The notes: a model not told the origin generated them from the sequence alone. A stretch of 64,000 nt of DNA from Chryseobacterium culicis (GCF_900108365.1 NZ_FNWQ01000002.1:868001-932000); one strand, 5' to 3'. Shown: positions 1 to 9,625, counted from the stretch's first letter. Translations and numbers: made by a program.

Positions 1-46
1 GAAATATCAGGATTCCATTAAGAATTTTGATTCTGAAAAAAAATAG
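1..46 (+). CDS. 3' end of an upstream gene (partial)
   Basis: An open frame entering from the left edge runs from base 2 to a TAG at 44-46 and gives the tail KYQDSIKNFDSEKK. It stops 6 bases before the start codon of the next gene, which is the spacing expected of a co-transcribed upstream neighbour. Fourteen residues are too few to identify a product. It could be a chance open frame. Confidence 0.45.
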   Translation, partial: KYQDSIKNFDSEKK

Positions 47-52
47 ATCGAC

Positions 53-1033
53 ATGCAGAAAAAACTGGCAGTGGCCATCTTAAACTGGAACGGAAGAAAC
101 TGGCTTGAGAAATTTCTTCCGAATGTGCTTCAATTTTCTCAGAATGCCGATATCTATGTGATAGACAATCTTTCTACTGATGATTCCGTTGAGTTTCTAC
201 AAAACAGTTATCCCACAGTCCATATCATCAGGAATGACAAAAATTATGGGTTTGCAGGCGGCTATAATGAAGGATTAAAATCTATTCATCATGAATATTA
301 CTGTCTTCTGAACTCCGATGTGGAAGTTACCGGGAACTGGACTGAGCCTGTATTGGAATTGATGGAAAAAAATCCTTCCATTTCAGCAGTGCAGCCCAAA
401 ATTTTATCATATCACAACAGTAGCTATTTTGAATTTGCCGGTGCCGCCGGCGGACTGATCGATAATCTTGGATATCCCTATTGCAGAGGAAGAGTCTTTG
501 ACGACCTGGAAGAAGATAAAGGCCAGTACAATGATGAAGCAGAGATTTTCTGGGCTTCAGGATGCTGTTTTTTTATCCGCTCAAAAGATTTTTGGGATCA
601 GAATGGCTTTGATGCAAGATTCTTTGCGCACCAGGAAGAAATCGACCTTTGCTGGAGGCTGATCAATTCGGGTAAAAAGATTTACTATACCGGCAAGTCC
701 AGTGTATATCACGTTGGTGGCGGAACGCTCAATAAACAGAGTGCACAGAAGACGTATCTGAACATCAGAAATAATCTTTCTATGCTGCTTAAAAATCTTC
801 CTTTCCCTCAATTGATTCTTGTTATTTTTTCCAGATTATGCCTGGACAGTGTTGCAGGAATCTATTTCGGATTAAAATACGGTTTTTCCCATCTTTGGGC
901 CGTTATAAGAGCTCATTTTGGCTTTTATGCCCAGCTTCCAGGTTCATGGAAACTTCGTCAGAGACATCAGAAGAATCTGTTTTACCAGTCAAAGTGGCTA
1001 ATCTTTAAACATTTTTTGGGTGGAAAGAAATAG
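53..1033 (+). CDS. Family 2 glycosyltransferase (rhamnosyltransferase-like)
   Basis: Predicted inverting GT-A glycosyltransferase that transfers a sugar from a nucleotide donor, probably onto a lipid-linked or surface polysaccharide at the inner face of the membrane. The 326 residues show the GT2 order: nucleotide-binding start (AILNWNGRNW, residues 8-17), DNLSTDDS near 38-45, a DXD-like LNSDVEV near 87-93, and an HQEEIDLCWRL stretch near 193, the usual acceptor/base region of WbbL-like enzymes. The C-terminal third is hydrophobic and basic, compatible with membrane association. The acceptor and sugar cannot be read from sequence. It appears to share a transcription unit with the partial gene on its left. 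Confidence 0.88.
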   Translation: MQKKLAVAILNWNGRNWLEKFLPNVLQFSQNADIYVIDNLSTDDSVEFLQNSYPTVHIIRNDKNYGFAGGYNEGLKSIHHEYYCLLNSDVEVTGNWTEPVLELMEKNPSISAVQPKILSYHNSSYFEFAGAAGGLIDNLGYPYCRGRVFDDLEEDKGQYNDEAEIFWASGCCFFIRSKDFWDQNGFDARFFAHQEEIDLCWRLINSGKKIYYTGKSSVYHVGGGTLNKQSAQKTYLNIRNNLSMLLKNLPFPQLILVIFSRLCLDSVAGIYFGLKYGFSHLWAVIRAHFGFYAQLPGSWKLRQRHQKNLFYQSKWLIFKHFLGGKK

Positions 1034-1191
1034 ATGGCAAATGGGGATCTGGGAAAATTACATCATCCAAATGATCATGAATTAAGGCTGATTAAAGTAA
1101 AAATTCATAACTTCATATCAGCATCAACAGAACGCTGTTAACCATTGACAAAAAAACGAACAGCAACTATCAACAACTTATATTAAAAAAA

Positions 1192-1746
1192 ATGGATTTC
1201 TGCGCAATAGATTTTGAAACGGCCACTCACGAGAAAAGTTCAGCTTGTGAGATGGGAATTTGTGTGGTACAGGATTCTAAAATTGTTGAAACAAAGACCT
1301 GGCTTATTAAACCTCCCAGTTTTCCTTATTTCAGTAAATTTAATATTGCAGTCCACGGTATTCAGCCTGAAGATGTAAAAGACGCACCTACCTTTGACGA
1401 GATATGGTACGAGGCTCAGGATATGATGTATGGAAGCCTTATGATTGCCCATAATGCGGGTTTTGATGCTTCAGTCTTAAGGGGATGTCTGGAGCATTAC
1501 GGAATGTTTACTCCGAAAATAAACTATTTATGCAGTATACAGCTTGCCAAGAAATCATGGAATTACCTTCCGAAATATGGCTTAAAGCCTTTGGCAGAAT
1601 ATCACAAGATTGATTTTACCCACCACAGAGCAGGAGCCGATGCCGAAGTGTGTGCCAAGATCTCTTTATTGGCATTTGAAAAGCTCTTCCTCACCAATAA
1701 TGATGAGGTCAATGACTATATGAAAGCCAAAATTAAAAAGCTTTAG
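1192..1746 (+). CDS. DnaQ-like 3'-5' exonuclease (DEDDh family)
   Basis: Predicted single-domain 3'-5' exonuclease of the DnaQ/RNase T superfamily, acting on DNA or RNA ends with two metal ions. The DEDDh residues are visible: AIDFETAT at residues 5-12 (Exo I), HNAGFDAS near 88-95 (Exo II) and HHRAGADAEV near 143 (Exo III with the catalytic His and Asp). At 184 residues it is the size of a free-standing exonuclease domain with no polymerase or BRCT extension. It resembles free-standing DnaQ-like proteins common in Bacteroidetes, so it need not be the replicative proofreading subunit. It stands alone between a + strand glycosyltransferase and a convergent apaG. Confidence 0.88.
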   Translation: MDFCAIDFETATHEKSSACEMGICVVQDSKIVETKTWLIKPPSFPYFSKFNIAVHGIQPEDVKDAPTFDEIWYEAQDMMYGSLMIAHNAGFDASVLRGCLEHYGMFTPKINYLCSIQLAKKSWNYLPKYGLKPLAEYHKIDFTHHRAGADAEVCAKISLLAFEKLFLTNNDEVNDYMKAKIKKL

Positions 1747-1794
1747 GAGGACAATGTAAAGAACCCGGGTTCTTCATCTGTCATCTGCTCACCA

Positions 1795-2184
1795 TTAATT
1801 ACTCAACACTTCAGACAATAGATTGAATTTTGGAATATCAATCTCAAAAGTCTCCTGTGTTTCAAGGTTTTTAACAAGGTATTTTCCGCTCATATTTCCT
1901 ACTCCGGAACGAAGCATTACATTGGAGAAATAAGAGAAATTTTCACTTGTTCCTATATCAGGAGTCAGGCCTATTACGCCATCACCTATAATTTCTGTGT
2001 ATCCGAATCCTACATCAAAGATTAACCATTTTCTTTTCAATACTTTAATAGGAAAGCTTCCGTCATTTTCTATTGTGATATTGTATTTAAAAACGTAACG
2101 GTTTTCGGATGGATAACTGTTTTTACTATCATATTCAGGTATTACTGAAACTTTGATATTGGAAGTCATTTTTGAAAACATCAT
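1795..2184 (-). CDS. apaG: ApaG-family protein
   Basis: Single FN3-like ApaG domain of 129 residues, a near-standard length. Typical ApaG segments are present: a conserved ENRYVFKYNITIEN strand pair near residues 27-40, the VLKRKWLIFD stretch and the MSGKYLV segment. The family is linked genetically to Co2+/Mg2+ efflux and Ap4A metabolism in enterobacteria, but its biochemical activity is unresolved. The frame begins with tandem ATG codons at 2184 and a further Met at 2169; the upstream start is used here, though the downstream one fits family N-termini equally well. A terminator separates it from the sucAB operon upstream. Confidence 0.88.
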   Translation of the reverse strand: MMFSKMTSNIKVSVIPEYDSKNSYPSENRYVFKYNITIENDGSFPIKVLKRKWLIFDVGFGYTEIIGDGVIGLTPDIGTSENFSYFSNVMLRSGVGNMSGKYLVKNLETQETFEIDIPKFNLLSEVLSN

Positions 2185-2211
2185 TGTAGCATTTTCTTAA
2201 TAAATACAAAA

Positions 2212-2237
2212 ATCTCGCCTTTTTTATAAGGCGAGAT
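2212..2237 (-). terminator. Rho-independent terminator of the sucAB operon
   Basis: An 8-bp inverted repeat (ATCTCGCC / GGCGAGAT) with a short A/T loop. On the minus strand it is followed by a short T stretch. It lies 30 bases past the sucB stop and before the apaG start, so it should end sucAB transcripts. Confidence 0.75.
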
Positions 2238-2266
2238 CATATATTTACATTATAATTTTATTAAAA

Positions 2267-3520
2267 CTATAAACCAAGGCCTTTTCTTTCGTCACCTCCC
2301 AATAATATTTCAACCGGATTGTCGATACCTTCTTTTACCGCTACAAGGAATCCTACGGATTCTTTACCGTCGATAATTCTGTGGTCATAAGACATGGCCA
2401 CGTACATCATAGGTCTGATTACTACCTGTCCGTCAACGGCTACCGGTCTCTGGATAATGTTGTGCATTCCTAAGATTGCAGATTGCGGAGGGTTGATGAT
2501 TGGTGTAGACATCATAGATCCGAAAGTACCACCGTTTGTAATCGTGAAAGTACCACCAGTCATTTCGTCCACAGTAATTTTACCATCTCTTACTTTAACA
2601 GCAAGATCCTTGATATTTGCTTCCACGCTTGCAAAAGACATATTTTCAGCATTTCTCAATACCGGAACCATTAATCCTTTTGGACCAGAAACGGCAATTG
2701 AAATGTCACAGAAATCATAGTTTACTTTGAAGTCTCCGTCAATAGATGCATTTACATCCGGATACATTTGCAATGCTCTTGTTACTGCTTTTGTGAAGAA
2801 AGACATGAAACCAAGTCCTACGCCGTGCTTTTGAGCAAATTCTTCTTTATATTGCTTTCTTAATCTGAAGATTTCAGACATATCCACTTCGTTGAAAGTC
2901 GTCAGCATAGCAGTTTCGTTCTTTACAGAAACCAATCTCTGAGCGATTTTTCTTCTTAACACTGAAAGTTTAGTGGTAGTGGTCGTTCTGGCACCTGTAG
3001 CCGTCATAGGGCTTCCTCCTAACGCAGGAACTGCCGCTAATTCAGCATCAGTTTTAGTGATTCTTCCGTCTCTTCCTGTTCCTGAAACCTGAGCAGCATC
3101 CATTCCTTTTTCGTCAAGGATTTTCTTGGCAGCCGGAGATGGAGCTCCTGTTGCATATGTTTGTGGAGCAGCTACCGGAGCCGCTGGTTTTGGAGCTTCT
3201 TGTTTAGCAGGTTCAGTAGCTTTCGGAGCTTCTTCCTGTTTTGGAGCTTCAGCAGCAGGTGCAGCACCTTCTGGCTTAGCAGCATCCATATCAATTAAAC
3301 AAACTACCTGACCTACCTGTACTACATCACCTTCTTCTGCCTTTAAAGTGATAACACCACTTTGTTCTGCCGGCAATTCAAGAGTTGCTTTATCTGAATC
3401 CACTTCGGCGATAGGTTGATCTTTTTCTACATAATCACCATCTTTTACAAGCCAAGTTGCAATTTCAACTTCTGTAATTGATTCGCCTGGTGAAGGAACT
3501 TTCATTTCTAAAACTGACAT
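2267..3520 (-). CDS. sucB: 2-oxoglutarate dehydrogenase E2, dihydrolipoyllysine succinyltransferase
   Basis: E2 core of the 2-oxoglutarate dehydrogenase complex; it transfers the succinyl group from lipoamide to CoA in the TCA cycle. Domain order is clear in 417 residues: a lipoyl domain (1-75) with the lipoylated Lys44 in DSDKATLE, an Ala/Pro/Glu-rich flexible linker (about 78-125), a peripheral subunit-binding domain (about 127-165) and the acyltransferase domain (about 190-417) with the catalytic His in SYDHRIIDG. It follows sucA by 41 bases on the same strand, the usual arrangement. The matching E3 (lpd) is encoded separately near 58-59 kb. Length and motifs are typical. Confidence 0.96.
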   Translation of the reverse strand: MSVLEMKVPSPGESITEVEIATWLVKDGDYVEKDQPIAEVDSDKATLELPAEQSGVITLKAEEGDVVQVGQVVCLIDMDAAKPEGAAPAAEAPKQEEAPKATEPAKQEAPKPAAPVAAPQTYATGAPSPAAKKILDEKGMDAAQVSGTGRDGRITKTDAELAAVPALGGSPMTATGARTTTTTKLSVLRRKIAQRLVSVKNETAMLTTFNEVDMSEIFRLRKQYKEEFAQKHGVGLGFMSFFTKAVTRALQMYPDVNASIDGDFKVNYDFCDISIAVSGPKGLMVPVLRNAENMSFASVEANIKDLAVKVRDGKITVDEMTGGTFTITNGGTFGSMMSTPIINPPQSAILGMHNIIQRPVAVDGQVVIRPMMYVAMSYDHRIIDGKESVGFLVAVKEGIDNPVEILLGGDERKGLGL

Positions 3521-3561
3521 ATCGAGTATTTTTTATTTTTTTAATTGGATATTATTATAAA

Positions 3562-6375
3562 TTAAGCTGTAACGGGTCTTTTAGCAGGAGCATCATCTCT
3601 GTCGAAAACTCTGTTGATCACTGCATTTTGGTTTTTCTCAAACATTTTATGGCTTCCCGGAGCCGGAGCACCGCTTGGTACCGGAGCAACAACCTGGATT
3701 CCTGTATCTCTGAAGTTTCTCAGGATATAAGACCACGCTCCCATGTTTTCAGGTTCTTCCTGAGCCCAAACCAACTGTTTTTTGTTTTCGTATTTGTTGA
3801 AGATGGCTTCAATAGCATCTGTCTGAAGCGGATATAACTGCTCGAATCTTACTAATGCAATATTTTCACAGTTCAGTTCTTCTTTCTTCGCTAATAATTC
3901 GAAGTACAGTTTACCTGAACAAAGAACTAATTTCTCTACTTTTTTAGGATCTGCAGTTGGATCGTCCAGGACTGGCTGGAATGTACCGTTTGCAAAATCT
4001 TCAATTGGAGAAACTACTTTAGGATGTCTCAGTAAAGATTTAGGGCTCATTACGATCAATGGTTTTCTGAAGCCCCATTTCAGCTGTCTTCTCAATAAGT
4101 GGAAATAGTTGGCAGGTGAAGTGATATTGGCTACTACCATGTTTTCGTTTGCACAAAGCGTAAGGAATCTCTCCAGTCTTGCTGAAGAGTGCTCAGCACC
4201 CTGTCCTTCTGAACCGTGAGGCAGTAACATTACCAATCCGTTCTGAATTTTCCATTTTTCTTCTGCAGCAGCAAGGTACTGGTCAACGATGATCTGAGCA
4301 CCGTTCACGAAATCTCCGAACTGAGCTTCCCAGATGGTTAATGTATTGGGAGAAGCCATGGCATATCCGTAATCGAAACCTAGAACCCCATATTCTGAAA
4401 GGTGAGAGTTGAATACATCAAATCTGCTTTCTGATACGTGTCTTAACGGGATGTATTCTTCTTCTGTATCTTCTGTTTTTACTACCGCGTGTCTGTGAGA
4501 GAATGTTCCTCTTTCTACATCTTCCCCGGAAATTCTTACGTTGTGACCTTCCACAAGAAGTGTAGCATAGGCTAACCATTCTCCTAACGCCCAGTCTAAT
4601 GAGTTTCCTTCAATCGCTTTGATACGGTTTTCGAAAAGTCTTGTAATTTTATTGATGAACTTTTTATCAGCTGGAAGTGTTGACATTTTAAGCGCCAGTT
4701 CTTTCAGTTTTGCTGCATCATATTGGGTATCCACAGGCAACTGAACGGCTCCTCTTTTTCCGATCGGATAATTCGTCCAGTCTTCAGCCATGAAAAGATC
4801 CATTACATTTTTCTCAATCTCTTTAGAAGCATCGAAATCTTTGTCCAGAAGAGCTTTGAATTCTGTTTCCATTTTAGCAATTACATCGTTTGAAGTAACG
4901 CTGTCTTTAAGTAATTTATCTTTATAAATTTCTCTTGGATTCGGATGCTTAGAAATGATTTTATATAAGTTAGGCTGAGTAAATCTTGGCTCATCCCCTT
5001 CATTGTGACCATATTTTCTATATCCTAAAAGGTCGATATAAACGTCTTTTCCGAATTTTGCCCTGAAATCAGCAGCAAAGTGAATAGCATGAACAACAGC
5101 TTCAGCATCGTCAGCATTTACATGCATTACAGGAGATTCTGTAACTTTTGCAATGTCTGTACAGTATGTGGAAGATCTCGCATCCATGTAGTTGGTGGTA
5201 AATGAAACCTGGTTATTGACAACGATATGAACGGTACCTCCTGTTCTGTATCCTTCCAATGTCATCATCTGAGCCACTTCGTAAGCAATGCCTTGTCCGG
5301 CAATCGCGCCGTCACCGTGGATGATGATTGGCAATACTTTAGAATAGTCCTTGTATTTGTCGTCTACTTTTGCACGGCAGATACCTTCTACAAGGGCAGC
5401 CACTGTTTCAAGGTGAGACGGGTTCGGAGTAAGGTTGATGCAAACTTCCTCTCCGGAAGCAGTTTTTATTTTTTTAGATGATCCTAAGTGATATTTAACA
5501 TCACCGGAGAAAACATCTTCTTCAAATTCTTTTCCTTCAAATTCTGAGAAGATCTGCTTATACGATTTTCCGAAGATATTGGTAAGAACATTCAGTCTAC
5601 CTCTGTGTGCCATCCCCAATACTACTTCGTCTACGCCTAACTGCGAAGATCTTGAGATCAGCTGGTCCAAAGCAGGGATTAATGTTTCACCTCCTTCCAA
5701 TGAGAATCTTTTCTGTCCTACAAATTTTGTATGAAGGTAGTTTTCAAATGCAACTGCCTGATTTAATTTTAATAAGATTTCTGTTTTTTCGTTTGCAGAA
5801 AGATTAGGATGGTTTTCATTTACCTGAAGCCATCTTTTGATGAAATCTTTTTCTTCAACGTTATTGATGTGCATGTATTCTACTCCGATAGAATCACAGT
5901 AGATACTTTCAAGGTGCTTGATTAAATCTGCCAGAGTAGCAGGCTCTTTCATTCCTGTTTCAACCGCACAGTTGAATTTTGTATTTAAATCTTCTTTAGA
6001 CAGACCGAAGTTTTCGATGTCTAAAGTAGGCGTATAATGTCTTCTTTCTCTAACCGGGTTGGTTTTTGTAAAAAGGTGTCCTCTTGTTCTGTAAGCCTCA
6101 ATAAGGTTTACTACTTTAAATTCTTTCTTGATATGCTCAGGAACCTCTCCGTTTGATACTGCCTGAGAAATCTGTTGTACTGCCGGAGCAGCGCTGGCCG
6201 AAGCCTGAATAAACTGGATGTTATCGTCGTCTCCGTAGTTCTCCAAAGCAAAATCGAAGCCTTGAAAGAAGGCTTTCCATGATGGTTCTAGAGAGTCCGG
6301 GAATTTTAAGTACTGTTGGTATAAATCCTCAATTAACTGAGAATGAGCTGCGTTTAGGAATGAAAATCTGTCCAT
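3562..6375 (-). CDS. sucA: 2-oxoglutarate dehydrogenase E1 component
   Basis: Thiamine-diphosphate-dependent E1 that decarboxylates 2-oxoglutarate and succinylates the lipoyl group of SucB. The 937-residue protein has the OdhA/SucA N-terminal segment (FLNAAHSQLIEDLYQQY, residues 6-22), an AHRGRLNVL motif, the thiamine-diphosphate/Mg region (GDGAIAGQGIAYE), the transketolase-like pyrimidine-binding domain (LPHGSEGQGAEHSSARLERF) and the E1 C-terminal domain. Length matches the family. It is the first gene of the sucA-sucB operon; a TAAATTTG element lies 48-55 bases upstream of the start codon. Confidence 0.97.
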   Translation of the reverse strand: MDRFSFLNAAHSQLIEDLYQQYLKFPDSLEPSWKAFFQGFDFALENYGDDDNIQFIQASASAAPAVQQISQAVSNGEVPEHIKKEFKVVNLIEAYRTRGHLFTKTNPVRERRHYTPTLDIENFGLSKEDLNTKFNCAVETGMKEPATLADLIKHLESIYCDSIGVEYMHINNVEEKDFIKRWLQVNENHPNLSANEKTEILLKLNQAVAFENYLHTKFVGQKRFSLEGGETLIPALDQLISRSSQLGVDEVVLGMAHRGRLNVLTNIFGKSYKQIFSEFEGKEFEEDVFSGDVKYHLGSSKKIKTASGEEVCINLTPNPSHLETVAALVEGICRAKVDDKYKDYSKVLPIIIHGDGAIAGQGIAYEVAQMMTLEGYRTGGTVHIVVNNQVSFTTNYMDARSSTYCTDIAKVTESPVMHVNADDAEAVVHAIHFAADFRAKFGKDVYIDLLGYRKYGHNEGDEPRFTQPNLYKIISKHPNPREIYKDKLLKDSVTSNDVIAKMETEFKALLDKDFDASKEIEKNVMDLFMAEDWTNYPIGKRGAVQLPVDTQYDAAKLKELALKMSTLPADKKFINKITRLFENRIKAIEGNSLDWALGEWLAYATLLVEGHNVRISGEDVERGTFSHRHAVVKTEDTEEEYIPLRHVSESRFDVFNSHLSEYGVLGFDYGYAMASPNTLTIWEAQFGDFVNGAQIIVDQYLAAAEEKWKIQNGLVMLLPHGSEGQGAEHSSARLERFLTLCANENMVVANITSPANYFHLLRRQLKWGFRKPLIVMSPKSLLRHPKVVSPIEDFANGTFQPVLDDPTADPKKVEKLVLCSGKLYFELLAKKEELNCENIALVRFEQLYPLQTDAIEAIFNKYENKKQLVWAQEEPENMGAWSYILRNFRDTGIQVVAPVPSGAPAPGSHKMFEKNQNAVINRVFDRDDAPAKRPVTA

Positions 6376-6422
6376 TATTACAGTTGATCTATTTATTAAA
6401 ATTTATTTGTAGAATTAATCTT

Positions 6423-6430
6423 CAAATTTA
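6423..6430 (-). promoter_or_regulatory. Putative -7 element of the sucAB promoter
   Basis: TAAATTTG on the minus strand matches the Bacteroidetes -7 consensus TAnnTTTG and would give a leader of roughly 40 bases. No good -33 TTTG was found at the expected distance, so the call rests on the -7 box and its position only. The identical octamer drives the lpd promoter candidate at 59110. Confidence 0.5.
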
Positions 6431-6500
6431 ATAAAAAAAACCGAGTTAGAACAGTCTGAAACCGTTAAAAAAACTTAAGAAAAAAATAATTAAAAAAAAA

Positions 6501-7541
6501 TTACTTATATACTGATAATGAGAGCTTAACATTCACCTCCTGACCTTCCATCGGACGCTCAATAAAGGTCTGTCTGATATCTCCGAAGCGCATCTCGTCT
6601 TTTTTGGCTTTCTGGATCAGCTGCTGAATCGCCCGAATTCGTCCCTCATAGTTCCCTTTGTAGTACATTACGTAATTTTGAGAGGGATTTACGGACCTAA
6701 AATTGAAATTATTGTCAGATACTCCTATTTTCTTAGAAAGCGGAATTCCGAGGAAATAAGAAACCTCTTTGTCTTTGTAATTATCCGCGTCCGTGATCAG
6801 GATCGGATATCCGAATTCATCATCTCTTTTTCCAAGATCCATCGTCACGAAATTATAGACTTTATTATAATTCATCACGATATTTTTGTACAGCGCATCT
6901 TTTTTGTTGGAAGTGCTCACATTGATTCCCAACAGGAGCTTATCTTCTTCATTTTCCACCATCAGACTGTCGTATTTGATGGCTGCCATCTGGTTATCTT
7001 TTTCAACTTTATTTCCTAAAGAGTTTTTAAGATTCACCATACTTTTGTTGATATTTTCAGCAAAACGGTCCTCCGTCCAGAAATTCCCTACCCGTTTCCA
7101 TACAGACAATTTTGGGGTATGAACGTACCAGATAATTTTTGTTTTTTCAGCAGAAACAGGTTTAAATTTAACGTCAACCAGTGTGGGATTTTCATTTTCG
7201 TCCTCAAAAAGCTGATATTTCAGGGTTTTGTTAGGGTTCTCATATCTGATGAACATTTCTCCGTCGGTATCATTTTTAGGATCTACATAGCTGATCGCAC
7301 TTCCCTGCCCTTCGTAAGGCGTATAATAGTCGATATCTATTGATTGTGAGCTTGTAAAAAAGTTATTCCATCTTGTGAAGTTCTGCAGGTTATTAAACTG
7401 GGCAAAAACTTTATCTACGGGATAATCAATCTCTTTTTCAATGGTGAAATTTTTACTTTCGTCCACAAAATAGTACATGGAAGCAGCATAAGCTCCTCCC
7501 AACAATATAACGATAAAAGTTAATATCTTAAAAATACGCAT
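6501..7541 (-). CDS. Membrane-anchored SRPBCC (START-like) domain protein
   Basis: 346-residue protein with one N-terminal membrane segment (ILTFIVILLGGAYAASMYYF, residues 6-25) followed by a polyketide-cyclase/START-like domain recognisable by FTIEKEIDYPVDKVF, FTRWNNFF and a basic/hydrophobic C-terminal helix. Such domains bind hydrophobic ligands in a helix-grip cavity. The region after about residue 190 is a second, poorly recognised domain, possibly GyrI/effector-binding-like, which I cannot confirm. No function can be assigned. It lies alone between sucA and the glycogen operon, all on the minus strand. Confidence 0.75.
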   Translation of the reverse strand: MRIFKILTFIVILLGGAYAASMYYFVDESKNFTIEKEIDYPVDKVFAQFNNLQNFTRWNNFFTSSQSIDIDYYTPYEGQGSAISYVDPKNDTDGEMFIRYENPNKTLKYQLFEDENENPTLVDVKFKPVSAEKTKIIWYVHTPKLSVWKRVGNFWTEDRFAENINKSMVNLKNSLGNKVEKDNQMAAIKYDSLMVENEEDKLLLGINVSTSNKKDALYKNIVMNYNKVYNFVTMDLGKRDDEFGYPILITDADNYKDKEVSYFLGIPLSKKIGVSDNNFNFRSVNPSQNYVMYYKGNYEGRIRAIQQLIQKAKKDEMRFGDIRQTFIERPMEGQEVNVKLSLSVYK

Positions 7542-7629
7542 CGCACAAAAATAGTATAAATAAAAAGAGTGAACAATATGCTGATCACTCTGATTGTATG
7601 TTTAACAATAATTAACCTGGTTACAGGTT

Positions 7630-7663
7630 GGAAGCTGGAGGAGGGATGCCGAAGGTTACTATC
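7630..7663. repeat. Dispersed intergenic repeat, copy 1
   Basis: GGAAGCTGGAGGAGGGATGC and the bases after it, to 7663, match the left end of the element at 21121 with few differences (GGAAGCTGGAGGA then ATGCCG and AGGTTA shared). It sits in a 259-base spacer downstream of glgC that also holds a CATCCAGCATCCGCCTCCCCC stretch near its right end. No coding frame was seen in the spacer. Confidence 0.55.
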
Positions 7664-7800
7664 TGACCGAAATCGTTAGCAGACCTTTGATTGAAAATTC
7701 TTAAGCTGATCAAATAAACTAAATTTGATATAAAATAAGATTACTGGTTATATCCCGGCTTTAATAGCTTGCAGCATCCAGCATCCGCCTCCCCCTTCTT

Positions 7801-9069
7801 TTACCCGATATGTGTTCCCGGAGCAATGACGGCGCCTTTTTTAATCACCACAATGCCATCCTGCACAGAATAAGTTCCGTAATCACCATCCGGAATATGT
7901 TTCCCTCCAATGATCTTCACGTTATCACCGATATAGCAGTTCTTATCAAGAATCGCTTTTTCTATATAACAGTATTTTCCGATTCCCATATTAGGACGGC
8001 CGCCTCTGTCATTAATAACAATTTCTGTTGTATTCTGGTAGAAATCTGCTCCCATCACATAGGAATTCACGATGGTGCTTCCCTTATCAATTCTTGTTCT
8101 GTTTCCGATTACTGAATTTTCAATTTTATCTGCCATGATGATACATCCATCCCCAAAAACAGCTTTACTCACGTAGGAACCGTTGATTTTTGATGGAGGA
8201 AGCATCCTTGCTCTGGTGTAGATAGGCGAAGAGGAAAATAGGTTAAACTGCGGCAGGTCAAGGCAAAGGTCCAGATTGGCTTCGTAGAAAGATTCTATGG
8301 TACCGATATCTGTCCAGTAGCCTTCGTACTGATAGCTTAATGTTTTATATTTCCCAATAGAACTTGGGATGATATCTTTTCCGAAATCATCACCAGCTCC
8401 TTCTTCAAACATCTTTTTAAGGATATTCTTGGTGAAAATATAGATTCCCATGGAAGCCAGGAATTCTTTTCCGGCATGTTTGTTTTCATGTGAAACCTCA
8501 GATTTCATTCCTTCCAGCATATCATAATCAGGCTTTTCGTAGAACGAGGTGATATTTCCCTCATCGTCTGATTTTAATATTCCAAAACCTGTAGCGTCTT
8601 TTGCATTCACGGGAATAGTGGCAATGGTAAGATCTCCTCCGTTTTCTATATGAAAATCCAGCATTTCTCTGAAATCCATCTGATACAACTGGTCTCCGGA
8701 AAGAATCAGGATATAGTCATAATCATATTTTTCAAGATGCTTCATGGTTTGACGTACCGCATCTGCAGTACCTTGGTACCAGCTGTCATTTTCTACATTC
8801 TGCTCAGCAGCCAGAATATCTACAAATCCCTTGCTGAAGATATCAAAGTGATAGGAATTCTTGATATGTGAATTGAGCGAAGCGGAATTAAACTGTGTTA
8901 AAACCAGAATTTTATTAAGTCCTGAATTCAGACAGTTTGAAATAGGAATATCCACCAGTCTGTATTTTCCTGCGATAGGCACAGCCGGTTTTGATCTGGA
9001 ATACGTTAACGGGAATAGCCTTGTCCCTCTGCCTCCTCCTAAAACAATGGAGATTACATTTCGATTCAT
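7801..9069 (-). CDS. glgC: Glucose-1-phosphate adenylyltransferase (ADP-glucose pyrophosphorylase)
   Basis: Makes ADP-glucose from glucose-1-phosphate and ATP, the committed step of bacterial glycogen synthesis. The 422-residue protein starts with the nucleotidyltransferase loop LGGGRGTRLFPLT (residues 10-22) and KPAVPIAGKYRLVD, shows the substrate-binding FYEKPDYD region, and ends in a left-handed beta-helix-like allosteric domain (IGNRTRI, IGDNVKIIG). The start is fixed by the N-terminal motif. It is the last gene of glgB-glgA-lipoprotein-glgC. Its ATG overlaps a TGA that would end the upstream lipoprotein gene if that gene is read with a -1 shift. Confidence 0.96.
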   Translation of the reverse strand: MNRNVISIVLGGGRGTRLFPLTYSRSKPAVPIAGKYRLVDIPISNCLNSGLNKILVLTQFNSASLNSHIKNSYHFDIFSKGFVDILAAEQNVENDSWYQGTADAVRQTMKHLEKYDYDYILILSGDQLYQMDFREMLDFHIENGGDLTIATIPVNAKDATGFGILKSDDEGNITSFYEKPDYDMLEGMKSEVSHENKHAGKEFLASMGIYIFTKNILKKMFEEGAGDDFGKDIIPSSIGKYKTLSYQYEGYWTDIGTIESFYEANLDLCLDLPQFNLFSSSPIYTRARMLPPSKINGSYVSKAVFGDGCIIMADKIENSVIGNRTRIDKGSTIVNSYVMGADFYQNTTEIVINDRGGRPNMGIGKYCYIEKAILDKNCYIGDNVKIIGGKHIPDGDYGTYSVQDGIVVIKKGAVIAPGTHIG

Positions 9070-9625
9070 AAATATTTTGCGCTTTTTTTAAATTTATTAA
9101 GTTTACTGTTCGGTTCTTAGTGTTTACTGCTACTTTAAAGCATTCTTTATTTTCATATTTCAGATTTGAATTGACTATTACCACTTCATATTCTCCCTTA
9201 TCATTAAGCTGTTTAACCTGTTTGTCCACATCATCAACAGGAATATTGTGGTCTCTCAATTTATTTCTGAACATTTTATTTACAATCAGCACATCCATTA
9301 CCTCTGCGCTTTTCATCGCAAAATCTTCTATATCCTGATGATATTTTGCTTCCCAGCCTTTACCATATTTCCTGGTGATAGCGGCCAGTGTTTTTTTATT
9401 TGCCCTGTTTATCTTTTTTTCCAGTTCGTCATCAATAATACATCCGCCGGCATCTACTGTTTTTATTTTCCATTTTTCAGAAATACCATTGGCCGCTTCT
9501 TCTCCATATCGATCTTTAAGACCAGCCCCGTATAGCCAGAAATAACCATTACGGAGTCCATCATCTTCTTTTTTACAGGAAGAGAATATAATTATTAGCA
9601 ACAGAAAGGAAAAAAGCTTTCTCAT
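9066..9625 (-). CDS. Small lipoprotein in the glycogen operon, apparent -1 frameshift before its stop
   Basis: Unrecognised secreted lipoprotein. Residues 1-17 form a signal peptide ending in a lipobox, IFSSC, with Cys17 as lipidation site. The body has mixed charge and no family I can name. In the unshifted frame the stop lies far inside glgC at 8915, giving 236 residues and a 155-base overlap that reads as antisense-quality sequence. At codons 180-181 the message reads TTA AAA AAA GCG, a canonical A_AAA_AAA slippery heptamer; a -1 slip there gives SAKYL then TGA at 9068-9066, overlapping the glgC ATG as ATGA, total 186 residues. This could be programmed slippage, a one-base deletion or a homopolymer sequencing error. 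The start lies 2 bases after the glgA stop. Confidence 0.72.

Noticed and set aside
1034-1141. 35-codon ATG frame just after the first glycosyltransferase
   Set aside because: Short, no homology-like features, unusual position inside the spacer; likely chance.
1757-1774. Palindrome AAGAACCCGGGTTCTT between convergent genes
   Set aside because: No T run on either side and only 16 bases; too weak to call a terminator or binding site.
8915-9065. Frame-zero extension of the lipoprotein gene into glgC
   Set aside because: It is the reading of a strongly conserved glgC 5' region in another frame; its composition is not protein-like and an ATGA junction arises with a -1 shift.
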